From the NCBI RefSeq assembly GCF_003002055.1, contig NZ_PVZF01000008.1, forward strand, positions 62,001 through 126,000: a stretch of 64,000 bases of DNA, in the 5' to 3' direction. A program made the position numbers and the translations under genes. Positions 1 through 8,226 of the stretch are shown piece by piece. The stretch's first letter is position 1; the number at the start of each line of letters is the position of its first letter. Under the pieces are notes generated by a model, which worked only from the letters and a program-made list of their open reading frames with translations, did not search any database and was not told the DNA's origin. The DNA comes from Kineococcus rhizosphaerae. Its GTDB lineage: Bacteria; Actinomycetota; Actinomycetes; Actinomycetales; Kineococcaceae.

Positions 1-521
1 GCGACGTGTTCCGCGACGTGAACAACGGGGTCTACCGCGCCGGGTTCGCGGGGACGCAGGAGGCGTACCAGAAGGCGTTCGACCGGTTGTTCGGGCGGCT
101 GGACGCGCTGTCGGAGCGGCTGTCCACCCAGCGCTACCTCGTGGGGGACACCATCACCGAGGCCGACGTGCGGCTGTTCACGACGCTCGCGCGGTTCGAC
201 CCCGTCTACCACGGGCACTTCAAGTGCAACCGCCAGAAGCTGGCCGAGATGCCGATCCTGTCGGCCTACTTCCGCGACCTGTACCAGACCCCGGGGTTCG
301 GCGACACCATCGACGTCGAGCACATCAAGGCCCACTACTACGTCGTGCACCGCGACATCAACCCGACGGGCGTCGTCCCCGTCGGTCCGGACCTGTCCGG
401 CTGGCTCGAACCGCACGGTCGCGAGGAGCTCGGCGGCCGGCCCTTCGGCGACGGCACCCCGCCGCCCCCGCCGGTGCCCGCCGAACTCGTCCCGGCCGGT
501 CACGCCCCCGCGCGCGACTGA
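1..521 (+). CDS. Glutathionyl-hydroquinone reductase-like protein (GST/YqjG family), C-terminal part
   Basis: The gene is cut by the left window edge; the reading frame is already open at base 3, and only about 172 C-terminal residues of a family usually near 320-330 are present. The segment is the all-helical GST C-terminal domain: it begins with the FRDVNNGVYRAGFA stretch, continues with YLVGDTITEADVRLFTTLARFDPVY, and ends with a family-typical HYYVVHRDINPTGVVPVGP tail. Members reduce S-thiol-hydroquinone adducts in the cytoplasm; an actinobacterium would more likely supply mycothiol than glutathione (inference). The last about 30 residues are a proline-rich extension. The next gene converges from the other strand 15 bp away. 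Confidence 0.85.
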   Translation, partial: DVFRDVNNGVYRAGFAGTQEAYQKAFDRLFGRLDALSERLSTQRYLVGDTITEADVRLFTTLARFDPVYHGHFKCNRQKLAEMPILSAYFRDLYQTPGFGDTIDVEHIKAHYYVVHRDINPTGVVPVGPDLSGWLEPHGREELGGRPFGDGTPPPPPVPAELVPAGHAPARD

Positions 522-536
522 CCGGGACGAGACCCC

Positions 537-1493
537 TCAGAGCCCCAGGCGGTGCTTCGCGCACCAGCCGTTGAGCATGACGCTCGAGGCCGGGTTCGGG
601 GTCTGCTCGCTCTCGAACACCACCCAGCCGTCGTACCCGGCGCCGCGCGCGGCGTCCAGGACCGCGGGGGCGTCGACCAGTCCGTCGCGGGTGCCGACCT
701 CGAAGAACCACCGTTCGACCTCGCGGTCGCCGCCGGCGGTGAGGAAGGCGTGCTCGGCGTGCGGGCGCAGCCGTTCGCCGGCGGTGTCGACGTACCGGGT
801 GTCCTTCAGCTGCAGGTGGTCCAGCCGCGCCGCGTGCCGGTGGACGACCGCGACCGGGTCCAGCCCGGCCAGGGTGAGTTCGCCGGTGTCGACGGTCAGG
901 CCGACCACGGCCGGATCGGTCGCGGCCAGCAGCCGGTCCAGCACCTCGTCGTCGGCGGCGGCCGACAAGACGTCGGCGTGCAGGCTGACGCGGACCCCGT
1001 GCCCGGCGGTCATCGCGCCCAGCGCGTCGAAGCACTCCGCGGCGGTCGCGATCGCCGCGTCGTCCACGGCCCCGACTTGCCAGGCCGCGGGCAGGGCCCG
1101 CACCACCAGGCGCGACCCGCCGAGTTCGGCCAGGGCGGCGGCGAAGGGGCGGGCCCACTCCACGATCGCGGCGTGCTGGCCGCGCTCGAGCACCGAGCGG
1201 CCGTGCGAGAGTTCTTCGTCGACGGGTTCGCCCGGGTCCACGGCCCAACTGCTCACCGCGGTCAGGCCCACGTCGGTGAGGAGCTTGCCGAACGTGGCCA
1301 GGGAACCGTAGGTGGCCTCAATCGAGGAGGGCCGGCCCAGCGGGTCCCACCGCCCCGTGCCCCCGCGCAGCTCCACGCCGGTGAAACCGGCCGCGACGAC
1401 CGTCTTGAACGCGCGCAGGTGCGCGTCGGGCCGGCAGAAGTCGTCGAAGTTCGGCTTCCACTGGTTGAGCGCGTACGAACGGCGGATGCTCAC
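537..1493 (-). CDS. Sugar phosphate isomerase/epimerase-type TIM barrel (IolE-like), paralogue of the upstream gene
   Basis: About 318 residues forming an AP-endonuclease-2/xylose-isomerase-like TIM barrel. Likely metal and substrate positions are visible in SLHADVL, GLTVDTGELTLAG, DHLQLKDTRYVD and the C-terminal VFESEQ. The LKDxR plus later EVGTRDGLVD pattern resembles inosose dehydratase (IolE) relatives, which act on keto-cyclitols. The GTG start at 1493 forms a GTGA overlap with the stop of the upstream paralogue and has GGAAGGTGG just upstream, so translation is coupled. It is the last gene of the minus-strand arm of the glycoside island. An isomerase, epimerase or dehydratase acting on a 3-keto-sugar is an inference from context; the substrate cannot be read from sequence. 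Confidence 0.85.
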   Translation of the reverse strand: MSIRRSYALNQWKPNFDDFCRPDAHLRAFKTVVAAGFTGVELRGGTGRWDPLGRPSSIEATYGSLATFGKLLTDVGLTAVSSWAVDPGEPVDEELSHGRSVLERGQHAAIVEWARPFAAALAELGGSRLVVRALPAAWQVGAVDDAAIATAAECFDALGAMTAGHGVRVSLHADVLSAAADDEVLDRLLAATDPAVVGLTVDTGELTLAGLDPVAVVHRHAARLDHLQLKDTRYVDTAGERLRPHAEHAFLTAGGDREVERWFFEVGTRDGLVDAPAVLDAARGAGYDGWVVFESEQTPNPASSVMLNGWCAKHRLGL

Positions 1494-2425
1494 GACGCCA
1501 CCTTCCCCAGGACCTGCTTCGCGTACCACATGGACAGCGCGGTGCTCTCGGCGTAGTCGCCGCCGATGTTGGCCTTGTCGTGCTCGACGGTGACCCAGCC
1601 GTCGTAGCCGTGGGCGTCCATCGCCCGCACCAGGCGCTGGAAGTCGACCAGGCCGCCCTCGGTGCCCATCTCGTGGAACCAGCGGTCGGTCTGCGGCGCC
1701 ATGAGCTCGGCGTCGGGACGGTGCTGGTAGGCGCCCGTGGTGTCCTGCTCACGGGTGTCCTTGAAGTGGAACCCGCTCACCCGGTCGTGCAGCCTCTCGT
1801 ACAGCTCCACCGGGTCGACCCCGGCGATGCAGTGCTGCGCGGTGTCGCAGAAGAAGCTCACGTAGCGCGGGTCGGTCAGCTCGTAGAACCGCACGATGTC
1901 CTCGAACGTGCGGATCGCGCAGAAGAACTCGTGGTGCCCGGTGGTGCGGACGCCGAACTCGGTGAGGGACATCTCGCCGACCCGCGTCCAGCACTCCGCC
2001 GCCGCGGCGATCTTGTCGTCGGTGACCGGCGCGGTCGAGGTGTACAGGCTGGCCGGCATGACGATGAGGTTCTCGATCTGCAGGTCCGACCACATCCCGA
2101 GCATCCGGCGGGTGCTCTCGACGATCTCGTCGTGGGTGGCCCGCACGTGCGCGTCGGCGACTCGGGGGTCGTACATGATGCCCCGGAACAGGTTCACGAT
2201 CTTGGTGATGCCGTGGTCCTGGAGGTACTCCTGGTACTTCCCGATCGACCCGAACATCCCGCTCAGCCCGTAGACCTGGAAGTCGAACATGTCCAGGCCC
2301 TCGAAACCGACCGCCGCGATCTGCTTCACGAAGTCGTCCATCAGGCGGCGGTTGGCGTACTGCGTCTGCGGTCCGCGCGGGGTGTCCACGCGCCAGTGGT
2401 CCATGTAGGCCCAGCGGTAGGTCAC
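1490..2425 (-). CDS. Sugar phosphate isomerase/epimerase-type TIM barrel (IolE-like)
   Basis: About 311 residues of the same superfamily as the following gene. Recognisable strands include IENLIVMPAS, TGHHEFFCAI, SFFCDTAQHC, GFHFKDTREQD, EMGTEGGLVDF and TVEHDKANIGG; E, D, H and E at these strand ends are the usual divalent-metal ligands. It shares the FKDTR/GTxxGLVD signature with its neighbour, so the two are probably an old tandem duplication with divergent roles. The GTG start at 2425 overlaps the TGA of the GMC oxidoreductase gene as GTGA. Directly behind a sugar oxidase, a keto-sugar isomerase or dehydratase role is the simplest inference. Nothing in the sequence fixes the substrate. Confidence 0.87.
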   Translation of the reverse strand: MTYRWAYMDHWRVDTPRGPQTQYANRRLMDDFVKQIAAVGFEGLDMFDFQVYGLSGMFGSIGKYQEYLQDHGITKIVNLFRGIMYDPRVADAHVRATHDEIVESTRRMLGMWSDLQIENLIVMPASLYTSTAPVTDDKIAAAAECWTRVGEMSLTEFGVRTTGHHEFFCAIRTFEDIVRFYELTDPRYVSFFCDTAQHCIAGVDPVELYERLHDRVSGFHFKDTREQDTTGAYQHRPDAELMAPQTDRWFHEMGTEGGLVDFQRLVRAMDAHGYDGWVTVEHDKANIGGDYAESTALSMWYAKQVLGKVAS

Positions 2426-3984
2426 GAGCCGTCTCCTCCTTCGGTGCGGGTCGCGAGGTTCTTCGCGACGTGCCGGGCGCCGCCGACGGCGAGCGCCACG
2501 GTGGTCAGGGTGGGGTTGCAGGCGGTCTCGGTGGGGATGAGGCCGTTGCCGGCGACGAACAGGCCGGGGACGCCCCAGACCTCGCCGTTGACGTCGCACA
2601 CGCTGGTGCCGTCGTCGGTGCGGCCCATCCGGGTCGTGCCCTGGTAGTGCAGGGAACTGCCGGCGGGCAGTTCGATCGGGGCGTCGTCGATGGGGCGGCC
2701 CAAGGCCCGGGCCGCCGCCGCGATGGCCGTCTTCGCCGCGGCGAGCCGCTGCGCGTCGACGTCCGTCAGTTCGTAGTGCACACGCGGGGCGGGCATCCCG
2801 TAGTCGTCGGTCGCGGACTCGTCGAACTCGACGCGGTCCTGCGCGCGCACGTCCTTGGCGCAGAACCAGCCCAGGCCCACGTAGGCCCCGGGCCGGTCGG
2901 CGGGCAGGTCGGGCCGCGGCACGGGGGAGGCGTCCATCTGCATGACCTGCCCGTGGAAGGGGTGCCGGTCGTCGTCGAAGGGGACCCAGCTCACGCCGCT
3001 GCTGCCGTCGATCGCGGTGCCGGCGTGCTCGTCCACGGCGTCCCCGGCCAGGACCTCGTCGGGCAGCCGCACGGCCAGCAGGACCTGCGGCTGGTCGTTG
3101 AGGTACCGGCCCAGGGCCGGGGGCCGGACGCCGGAGGCGAACAGCAGTTGCGGGGTGCGCAGGGCGTCGGCGGCCACGACGACGACGCCGGCGGCGACCT
3201 CGGCGGTGCTGCCGTCGCGGCGGTCGCGCACGGCGATCCCGCGCACGGCGCCGTGCTCGTCGCGCAGCACCCGCTCCACCAGCGTCTCGGGGTGCAGCCC
3301 CACGCCGTGCTCCAGGACGTCGCCGAGGACGACGGAGGGGCCCGACCAGTGGGCCCGGGCCGCGCCGGTCCCGTCCACCTCCCGCCGCACGGCCAGGGGC
3401 ATGGGCTGGACGCGGCGGTCGGCCGGGCGGTCGGCGTCCAGCGCCGTCCCCAGCAGTTCGCGGACCTGCCCGGCCAGCGGGGCGCCGGCCAGGGCCCGCG
3501 CGTCCACGCCCAGGAGGCGTTCGGCCTCGTCCAGCAGCTCGTCGAGGTCCTCGACGAAGTCGATGCGCTCGGTGCCGCCGGGGCGCGGGCAGGCGCACGT
3601 CCAGTGCGCGCCCATGCCGCCGACGTTGCTCGACATCGCCCCCACGGGCAGCCCGGTGCCGCCGGCGGCGAAACCGTCGCCGAGCAGGAACGTGCCGGGC
3701 CGGCCGCGCCGGCCGTCGGCGCTGGCCGGCGGCTGGTCGCCGTCGGGGTCGGCGGCCGGGCCCTCCGAGGCGCGCTGGGCCCGGCGGCGGGCCTGCGGGT
3801 CGGCGATGTTCTTCACGTGGTCGCCGGCCGGGTCGGACAGGACGGGCCCGACCTCGAACACCGCCACACGCAGGTGCGGGGCGTTCTCGTGCAGGGTCCG
3901 GGCCCACGCCGCACCGGCCGGTCCGCTGCCGACGACGGCGACGTCCACCGCGTCGGGGTACCGGCTCTCCAGCCGTCCGGTCAC
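2422..3984 (-). CDS. GMC-family FAD-dependent sugar oxidoreductase (pyranose 2-oxidase / C-glycoside 3-oxidase CarA-like)
   Basis: About 520 residues. An N-terminal Rossmann motif GSGPAG lies at residues 19-24. A VGGMGAHWTC motif at about 121-129 matches the pyranose-oxidase loop, and H127 occupies the position of the flavin-linking histidine of fungal pyranose 2-oxidase. The C-terminal LHYQGTTRMG (H446) and CNPTLTT (N490) supply the catalytic His-Asn pair. Characterised actinobacterial relatives include CarA-type enzymes that oxidise the C3 hydroxyl of C-glycosides; the presence of CarB/CarC-like genes in the same island supports that reading. A plain pyranose oxidase or dehydrogenase remains possible. 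No signal peptide is seen, so it is cytoplasmic. The GTG start overlaps the GH3 stop (GTGA). Confidence 0.88.
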   Translation of the reverse strand: MTGRLESRYPDAVDVAVVGSGPAGAAWARTLHENAPHLRVAVFEVGPVLSDPAGDHVKNIADPQARRRAQRASEGPAADPDGDQPPASADGRRGRPGTFLLGDGFAAGGTGLPVGAMSSNVGGMGAHWTCACPRPGGTERIDFVEDLDELLDEAERLLGVDARALAGAPLAGQVRELLGTALDADRPADRRVQPMPLAVRREVDGTGAARAHWSGPSVVLGDVLEHGVGLHPETLVERVLRDEHGAVRGIAVRDRRDGSTAEVAAGVVVVAADALRTPQLLFASGVRPPALGRYLNDQPQVLLAVRLPDEVLAGDAVDEHAGTAIDGSSGVSWVPFDDDRHPFHGQVMQMDASPVPRPDLPADRPGAYVGLGWFCAKDVRAQDRVEFDESATDDYGMPAPRVHYELTDVDAQRLAAAKTAIAAAARALGRPIDDAPIELPAGSSLHYQGTTRMGRTDDGTSVCDVNGEVWGVPGLFVAGNGLIPTETACNPTLTTVALAVGGARHVAKNLATRTEGGDGS

Positions 3985-6377
3985 CGTTCGACCTCCCTCT
4001 CCACCGCGTTCGGGTCCGTCGCCGAGCGGGCGACGGTGAGCACGTGCGTCCCGGCCGGGACGGTCCAGGTCCCGGCGGCGGTGTCCCATCGACGGAACGC
4101 ACTGCGGGGCAGGCGGATCGTAGCCTCCACGGTCGATCCCGCCGGGGCCTGGACGCGGGCGAAACCCACCAGTCGCGTCCGGTCCTCGCCCGGGGCGCGG
4201 CCGTAGACCTGGACGACGTCGCTCCCGGGGCGCTCCCCGGTGTTCTCGACCTCGGCGTGCACCAGCACGTCGTCGCCGTCCACCGCGGTCCGGACGGCGC
4301 CGAGCCGCCACGTCGTGTACCCCAGGCCGTGCCCGAAGGGGTACGCCGGCACCGGCCCGCCGGCCTGGAAGTGCGCCGGGCCCGCGGGTTCGATCCGGCG
4401 GTAGTCGAGCACGAGGTCGTCGTCCAGACCCACCCCGTACCCGGGGTAGTCGGCGTCGGAACGGGCGAACGTCAGGGGCAGCCGCCCGCCGGGTTCGCGG
4501 TCGCCGTGCAGCACCTCGGCCAGCGCGGGCCCGAACTCCTCCCCGGCGTACCAGGGGACCAGGACGGCCCCGACGTCACCGGCCCACGACGTGTCGACCT
4601 GGTGCCCGGCGTCGAGGACCACGACGGTGCGCGGGTTGGCGGCCGCGACGGCGCGCAGCAGGGCGAGCTGACCCTCGGGCAGGTGGGTCGTGGTGCGGTC
4701 GGCGCTCTCGCGGGAGGCGTTGCGGTCGTCGCCCAGGACGAGGACCACGTCGTCGGCGCGGCGCGCGAGCTCGACCGCCTCGTCGAGCAGGTGCGGGGGC
4801 GCAGGGGGCCGGTGCCCGAGCGTGACGGACTGCACCCGGCCGGGGACGAGGTCGACGTCTGCGACGACGGTGATCGTCCGTCCCGCGACGAGGTCGACGT
4901 CCACGGCCACCGTGTCGGCGCGCGCGACGACGCCCATGACGTCCGCGGGGTCGGGTGCGGCCCAGGTCGCGACCGGTTCGCCGTCGACGGTGAGCACTGC
5001 GTTCCCCGTCCCGCCGACGAGCAGTTCGTGGCGCCCGTCCTGGGAGGCCGTGAACCGGGTGGTCAGCCGGACGCGACCGCCGACGGACGGGCCGCCGATG
5101 CCGGGGATCTCCCCGAACCACACGAAGGTCGAGGTGGGCCGGGTCTCGGTGGCGCCAGGGGTCTCGGCCCCGGGGGCGAAACCCTCCAGCACGACCTCGG
5201 CGAAGGGCTGCAACCCCGTCGGGGCGCTGCCCGGGGCCACGAGGACCTCGGCGCCGGGGAAGGCCGCGACGAGGGCCTGCGCCGGGGTGGTCGGCGGGGT
5301 GGCCGGGGTGACCTTGGCGAAGGTGCCGCCCTGCAGGCAGGGCACGACGGCGTTCGGGCCCAGGACGGCCAGCGTGCGGCCCGGCCCGGTGCGCAGCGGC
5401 AGCAGGCCGCCGTCGTCGTGCAGCAGGACGGTGCCCGCGGCGGCCGCGGCGCGCAGCAGTTCGACGCGCCCGGCCGCGCTCAGGGGAGCCGGGGCATGGG
5501 GAGCGGGGAACCCCGCGCGCCGGCCCACCCGTTCGGCGAGCCGCACGACCCGCTCGGCGGCGTCGGTGAGCCGGGCGTCGTCGACGTCACCGGCGCGCAC
5601 GGCCGCGGCCAGCGCGGGGCCGAAGAACCGCGGGCCGCCGGGCATCTCCAGGTCCAGCCCGGCGCGCGCGGAGGCGACGGTGTCGCGGGTGGCGAACCAG
5701 TCCGAGACGGTGACCCCGTCGAAACCCCACTCCTCCTTCAGGACGCGCAGCAGGGCGGAGTTCTCGCAGCAGTGCTCCCCGCGCACCCGGTTGTAGGCGG
5801 TGAGCACGCTCCACGCCCCGGCCCCGACGGCGGCCTCGAACGGCGCGAGGTAGACCTCGCGCAGCTCGGTCTCGTCGACGGCGACGTCCATGGCCTGCCG
5901 GCGCGTCTCGGTGTCGTTGGCGACGAGGTGCTTGGCGCACGCGCCGACCCCGTGCTCCTGCAGACCCCGGATCCACGCCGCCCCGAGGACGGACGTCAGG
6001 TGCGGGTCCTCGGAGAACATCTCGAAGCTGCGCCCCGAGAACGGGGTGCGCGGCAGGTTGAGGTTCGGGCCGAGGACGACGTCGACACCCTCGGCGCGGG
6101 CCTCGGCCCCGAGCAGCCCGCCCACGCGGTGCACGAGGTCGGGGTCCCAGCTGGCGGCCAGCGAGGTGCCCGAGGGCAGCAGGGTGGCGGTGTCGCGCTC
6201 GTCCATGGTGCGGCTGACGAGCCCGAGGGGGCCGTCGAGGAGGGTGAGTTCGCCGACGCCGGCCTCGGGCAGTCCGTGCGCGGTCCAGCCGTTGACCCCG
6301 GCGGTCGCCGCGGCGCGGGCTTCGACGGGCAGAGCGGCGACCGGCACGTCCGTCTCGCGCCCGAGGTCGACCGTCAC
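3981..6377 (-). CDS. Glycoside hydrolase family 3 beta-glucosidase with PA14 insert
   Basis: About 798 residues. The GH3 N-terminal barrel runs to about residue 300, with ACAKHLV (KH at 149-150) and GVTVSDWFA, where D226 is the expected nucleophile. The GH3 C-terminal alpha/beta sandwich follows, interrupted by a PA14-like beta domain around residues 400-540 (STFVWFGEIP ... ASQDGRHELLVGG), and a fibronectin-III-like domain closes the protein (VEVENTGERPGSDVVQVY). No signal peptide, so hydrolysis is intracellular after import. PA14 inserts in GH3 enzymes restrict the active site toward short or aryl glucosides. The GTG start at 6377 overlaps the stop of the LLM gene, tying O-deglycosylation to the same operon as the sugar oxidase. 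Confidence 0.93.
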   Translation of the reverse strand: MTVDLGRETDVPVAALPVEARAAATAGVNGWTAHGLPEAGVGELTLLDGPLGLVSRTMDERDTATLLPSGTSLAASWDPDLVHRVGGLLGAEARAEGVDVVLGPNLNLPRTPFSGRSFEMFSEDPHLTSVLGAAWIRGLQEHGVGACAKHLVANDTETRRQAMDVAVDETELREVYLAPFEAAVGAGAWSVLTAYNRVRGEHCCENSALLRVLKEEWGFDGVTVSDWFATRDTVASARAGLDLEMPGGPRFFGPALAAAVRAGDVDDARLTDAAERVVRLAERVGRRAGFPAPHAPAPLSAAGRVELLRAAAAAGTVLLHDDGGLLPLRTGPGRTLAVLGPNAVVPCLQGGTFAKVTPATPPTTPAQALVAAFPGAEVLVAPGSAPTGLQPFAEVVLEGFAPGAETPGATETRPTSTFVWFGEIPGIGGPSVGGRVRLTTRFTASQDGRHELLVGGTGNAVLTVDGEPVATWAAPDPADVMGVVARADTVAVDVDLVAGRTITVVADVDLVPGRVQSVTLGHRPPAPPHLLDEAVELARRADDVVLVLGDDRNASRESADRTTTHLPEGQLALLRAVAAANPRTVVVLDAGHQVDTSWAGDVGAVLVPWYAGEEFGPALAEVLHGDREPGGRLPLTFARSDADYPGYGVGLDDDLVLDYRRIEPAGPAHFQAGGPVPAYPFGHGLGYTTWRLGAVRTAVDGDDVLVHAEVENTGERPGSDVVQVYGRAPGEDRTRLVGFARVQAPAGSTVEATIRLPRSAFRRWDTAAGTWTVPAGTHVLTVARSATDPNAVEREVER

Positions 6378-7480
6378 TTGCTGGTCCGGAAGTTCGGCAT
6401 GACGCGCTCGGCGAACAGGCGCAGCGACTGGTCGGTGGCCCGGCGGCGCTCGGGGGTCAGTGGACCGCCCATGAAACCGCCCAGGAGGTTCCCCACGCCG
6501 AGGTCGGCGTACTCCTTGAGCTTGGCGGTGACCGTCTCGGGGGACCCGTGCAGGCACCAGACGCGCTTCCACTCCGGGGTCGTCCCGTCGGTGGGTTCCT
6601 TGAGGTCGACGCCGCTGATGGCCTCGGCCTTCTTGTTCGCGACGAACTCGCGCTCGACGGTGCGCTGGTACTGCCCGAGCAGCACGTCGAGCTCGGCCTC
6701 GGCCTGCTCGTCGGTCTCGGCGAGGTGGACGTACTGGTAGCTGTGGGTGGTCCAGTCCAGGGCGTGGTCGACGACGGCCTGCGGGTGGTCCTGCGCCTCC
6801 AGAGCGGTCCGGTAGCGCTGGTAGGACTCCGCGAACACCTCGAACGGGTTCTCCGGGGTCATCTGCTGCGGGGGCAGGAAGTTCAGGATGAACGCGGGCT
6901 GGCCGAGGCGCGCGGCGCGTTCGGTGCTGGAGGGGCGGGCCGCGACGGGCATCATCGTCGGCGTGCGGTTCCCGTACGGCGCCGGGCTGATGCGGCTGAC
7001 GACGGCGCCCGAGTAGTGCGAGGTGGAGAACTGGACGGGCTCGTCCTCGGGCTTCTTGGCGAGGAGCCGGCCGACGATCTCGAGGTTCTCCTGCGACAGC
7101 CGGGAGGTGTCCTGGAAGTTCACGCCGAACCCGATGGACTCCTCCGGGGTGGTGCCCGACCCCACGCCCACGAGGAGCTTGCCGTCGGTGAGCTGGTCGA
7201 GCAGGGCCAGGCGCTCGGCGAACCGCACCGGGTGGTGCAGCGGGACGGTCTGCACGGAGAACCCGTACCAGAGCTCGGGGTGCCGGGCCGCGAGGTAGGC
7301 CGCGAACACGAACGGGTCGCTGGCCTGGGGGGCGTACCCGGTGAAGTGGTGGTCAGGCTGGAACACCGCGTCGAACCCGAGGGAGGCCCCGACGTCGACG
7401 TGCTCGACGAGGGCGTCCATCACGGCGCGGTCCTCCGACGGGGCGGTGGAACGGGTCGTCAGGAACAGGGAGAAACGCAT
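6374..7480 (-). CDS. LLM-class flavin-dependent monooxygenase
   Basis: A 368-residue bacterial-luciferase-like TIM barrel starting at ATG 7480 (MRFSLFLTTRS). Family hallmarks are FDAVFQPDHHFTGY near residue 40, YGFSVQTVPLHHPVRFAERLALLDQLTDGKLLVGVGSG around 90-130, and a C-terminal SPETVTAKLKEYADLGVGNLLG. These enzymes use reduced FMN and O2 delivered by a separate reductase, and the gene directly upstream encodes one (27-bp gap). The pair therefore looks like a two-component oxygenase. Placed beside a sugar oxidase and C-deglycosidase genes, oxygenation of the released aglycone is a reasonable inference. It is a different subgroup from the sfnG product at 15818. Confidence 0.9.
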   Translation of the reverse strand: MRFSLFLTTRSTAPSEDRAVMDALVEHVDVGASLGFDAVFQPDHHFTGYAPQASDPFVFAAYLAARHPELWYGFSVQTVPLHHPVRFAERLALLDQLTDGKLLVGVGSGTTPEESIGFGVNFQDTSRLSQENLEIVGRLLAKKPEDEPVQFSTSHYSGAVVSRISPAPYGNRTPTMMPVAARPSSTERAARLGQPAFILNFLPPQQMTPENPFEVFAESYQRYRTALEAQDHPQAVVDHALDWTTHSYQYVHLAETDEQAEAELDVLLGQYQRTVEREFVANKKAEAISGVDLKEPTDGTTPEWKRVWCLHGSPETVTAKLKEYADLGVGNLLGGFMGGPLTPERRRATDQSLRLFAERVMPNFRTSK

Positions 7481-7507
7481 CGTGGCCTCCGGGGGTGGCG
7501 AGGGGGA

Positions 7508-8056
7508 TCAGAGCGGGGTGGGCGCGCCGTACGCGCCGCGGGAGAAGACGAGGGACTGCGCGACGTCGGGGTTCGCGCCCAGGGCCAGGACCCGGGCCAG
7601 GACGATGTCGTGGTCCCCTGCGGCGAGGACGTCGTGGATCTCGCAGTCCACCCAGGCGGCGGCGCCGGCGACGACGTGGCCCCCGGCACCGGTGCGGTGC
7701 CAGGCGAACCGTTCGAAGCGGTCCTCCTCCTTGCGGGCGAAGGCGCGGCAGACGTCGACCTGCCCGTGGCCCAGGACGCTGGCGGTGAAGCGGCCGTGAG
7801 CGCGCAGGAGGGGCCAGGTCGTGGAGGCGCGGTCGGGCATGAAGGCGACCAGGGGCGGGTCGAGGGAGACCGAGCCGAAGGTCCCCACCACCATGGCCGC
7901 CGTGGGGCGCGCGGCCGCCGCGTCCGCGGGGCCGGAGGTGACGAGCGTGACGCCCGTCGGCACGTGCCCGAGGACGGTGCGGTAGCTGCGGGGGTCGTGC
8001 GCGTCCTCCACCACCAGCGGGGCGGTCGGCGGGGGAGCGGTCGTGGGCTGGGGCAT
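7508..8056 (-). CDS. Flavin reductase-like (FMN-binding split-barrel) protein, monooxygenase partner
   Basis: About 182 residues of the flavin reductase/HpaC-type fold: LGHVPTGVTLVTS, the loop FGSVSLDPPLVAFMPDRAST, RFTASVLGHGQ and a C-terminal HDIVLARVLALG. It supplies reduced FMN to the LLM monooxygenase encoded next. ATG 8056 is chosen over upstream starts because GGAAGG sits 7 nt before it and because the upstream in-frame sequence runs through the operator and promoter. It is the first gene of the minus-strand arm, transcribed from the promoter at 8124-8152, immediately next to a divergent tetR gene. Confidence 0.9.
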   Translation of the reverse strand: MPQPTTAPPPTAPLVVEDAHDPRSYRTVLGHVPTGVTLVTSGPADAAAARPTAAMVVGTFGSVSLDPPLVAFMPDRASTTWPLLRAHGRFTASVLGHGQVDVCRAFARKEEDRFERFAWHRTGAGGHVVAGAAAWVDCEIHDVLAAGDHDIVLARVLALGANPDVAQSLVFSRGAYGAPTPL

Positions 8057-8105
8057 CACGGGGCCTTCCGGTGGGCGACGGTGCCAGGACCGAGCAGGAG
8101 TCGAA

Positions 8106-8123
8106 TCAGAATCCGCGTTCTGA
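8106..8123. promoter_or_regulatory. Candidate TetR operator overlapping the start of the minus-strand operon
   Basis: A perfect inverted repeat TCAGAA-N6-TTCTGA lies immediately downstream of the minus-strand -10 box and within the 170-bp gap shared with the divergent tetR gene. Its 18-bp size and position over the transcription start fit a TetR-family repressor site; assigning it to the adjacent regulator is an inference. Confidence 0.6.
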
Positions 8124-8152
8124 ACAGTAGGTCGGAGTTCGGCCCCGGTCAA
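8124..8152 (-). promoter_or_regulatory. Sigma70-type promoter of the flavin reductase-LLM-GH3-GMC operon
   Basis: On the minus strand TTGACC (8152-8147) is followed after exactly 17 nt by TACTGT (8129-8124). Transcription would start near 8117, inside the inverted repeat, giving a leader of about 60 nt to the ATG at 8056. Confidence 0.6.
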
Positions 8153-8212
8153 GCTCCGGGACCGGGTTCCGGCCGAACCCCCGTCCCGGGTTCCCCGGAC
8201 CCCGCGCTCGGC

Positions 8213-8218
8213 TAGGTT
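8213..8218 (+). promoter_or_regulatory. Leaderless -10 box of tetR
   Basis: TAGGTT ends 8 nt before the GTG start at 8227, the spacing expected when transcription begins at the start codon. No Shine-Dalgarno sequence is present. Confidence 0.5.
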
Positions 8219-8226
8219 CACTTCCC

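Noticed and set aside
1-521. A truncated or broken GST gene
   Set aside because: The frame is open to the window edge; the missing N-terminus reflects the boundary, not a mutation.
2470-6740. Long plus-strand frames opposite the GMC and GH3 genes
   Set aside because: Shadow frames; the minus-strand products carry complete catalytic motifs and coupled starts.
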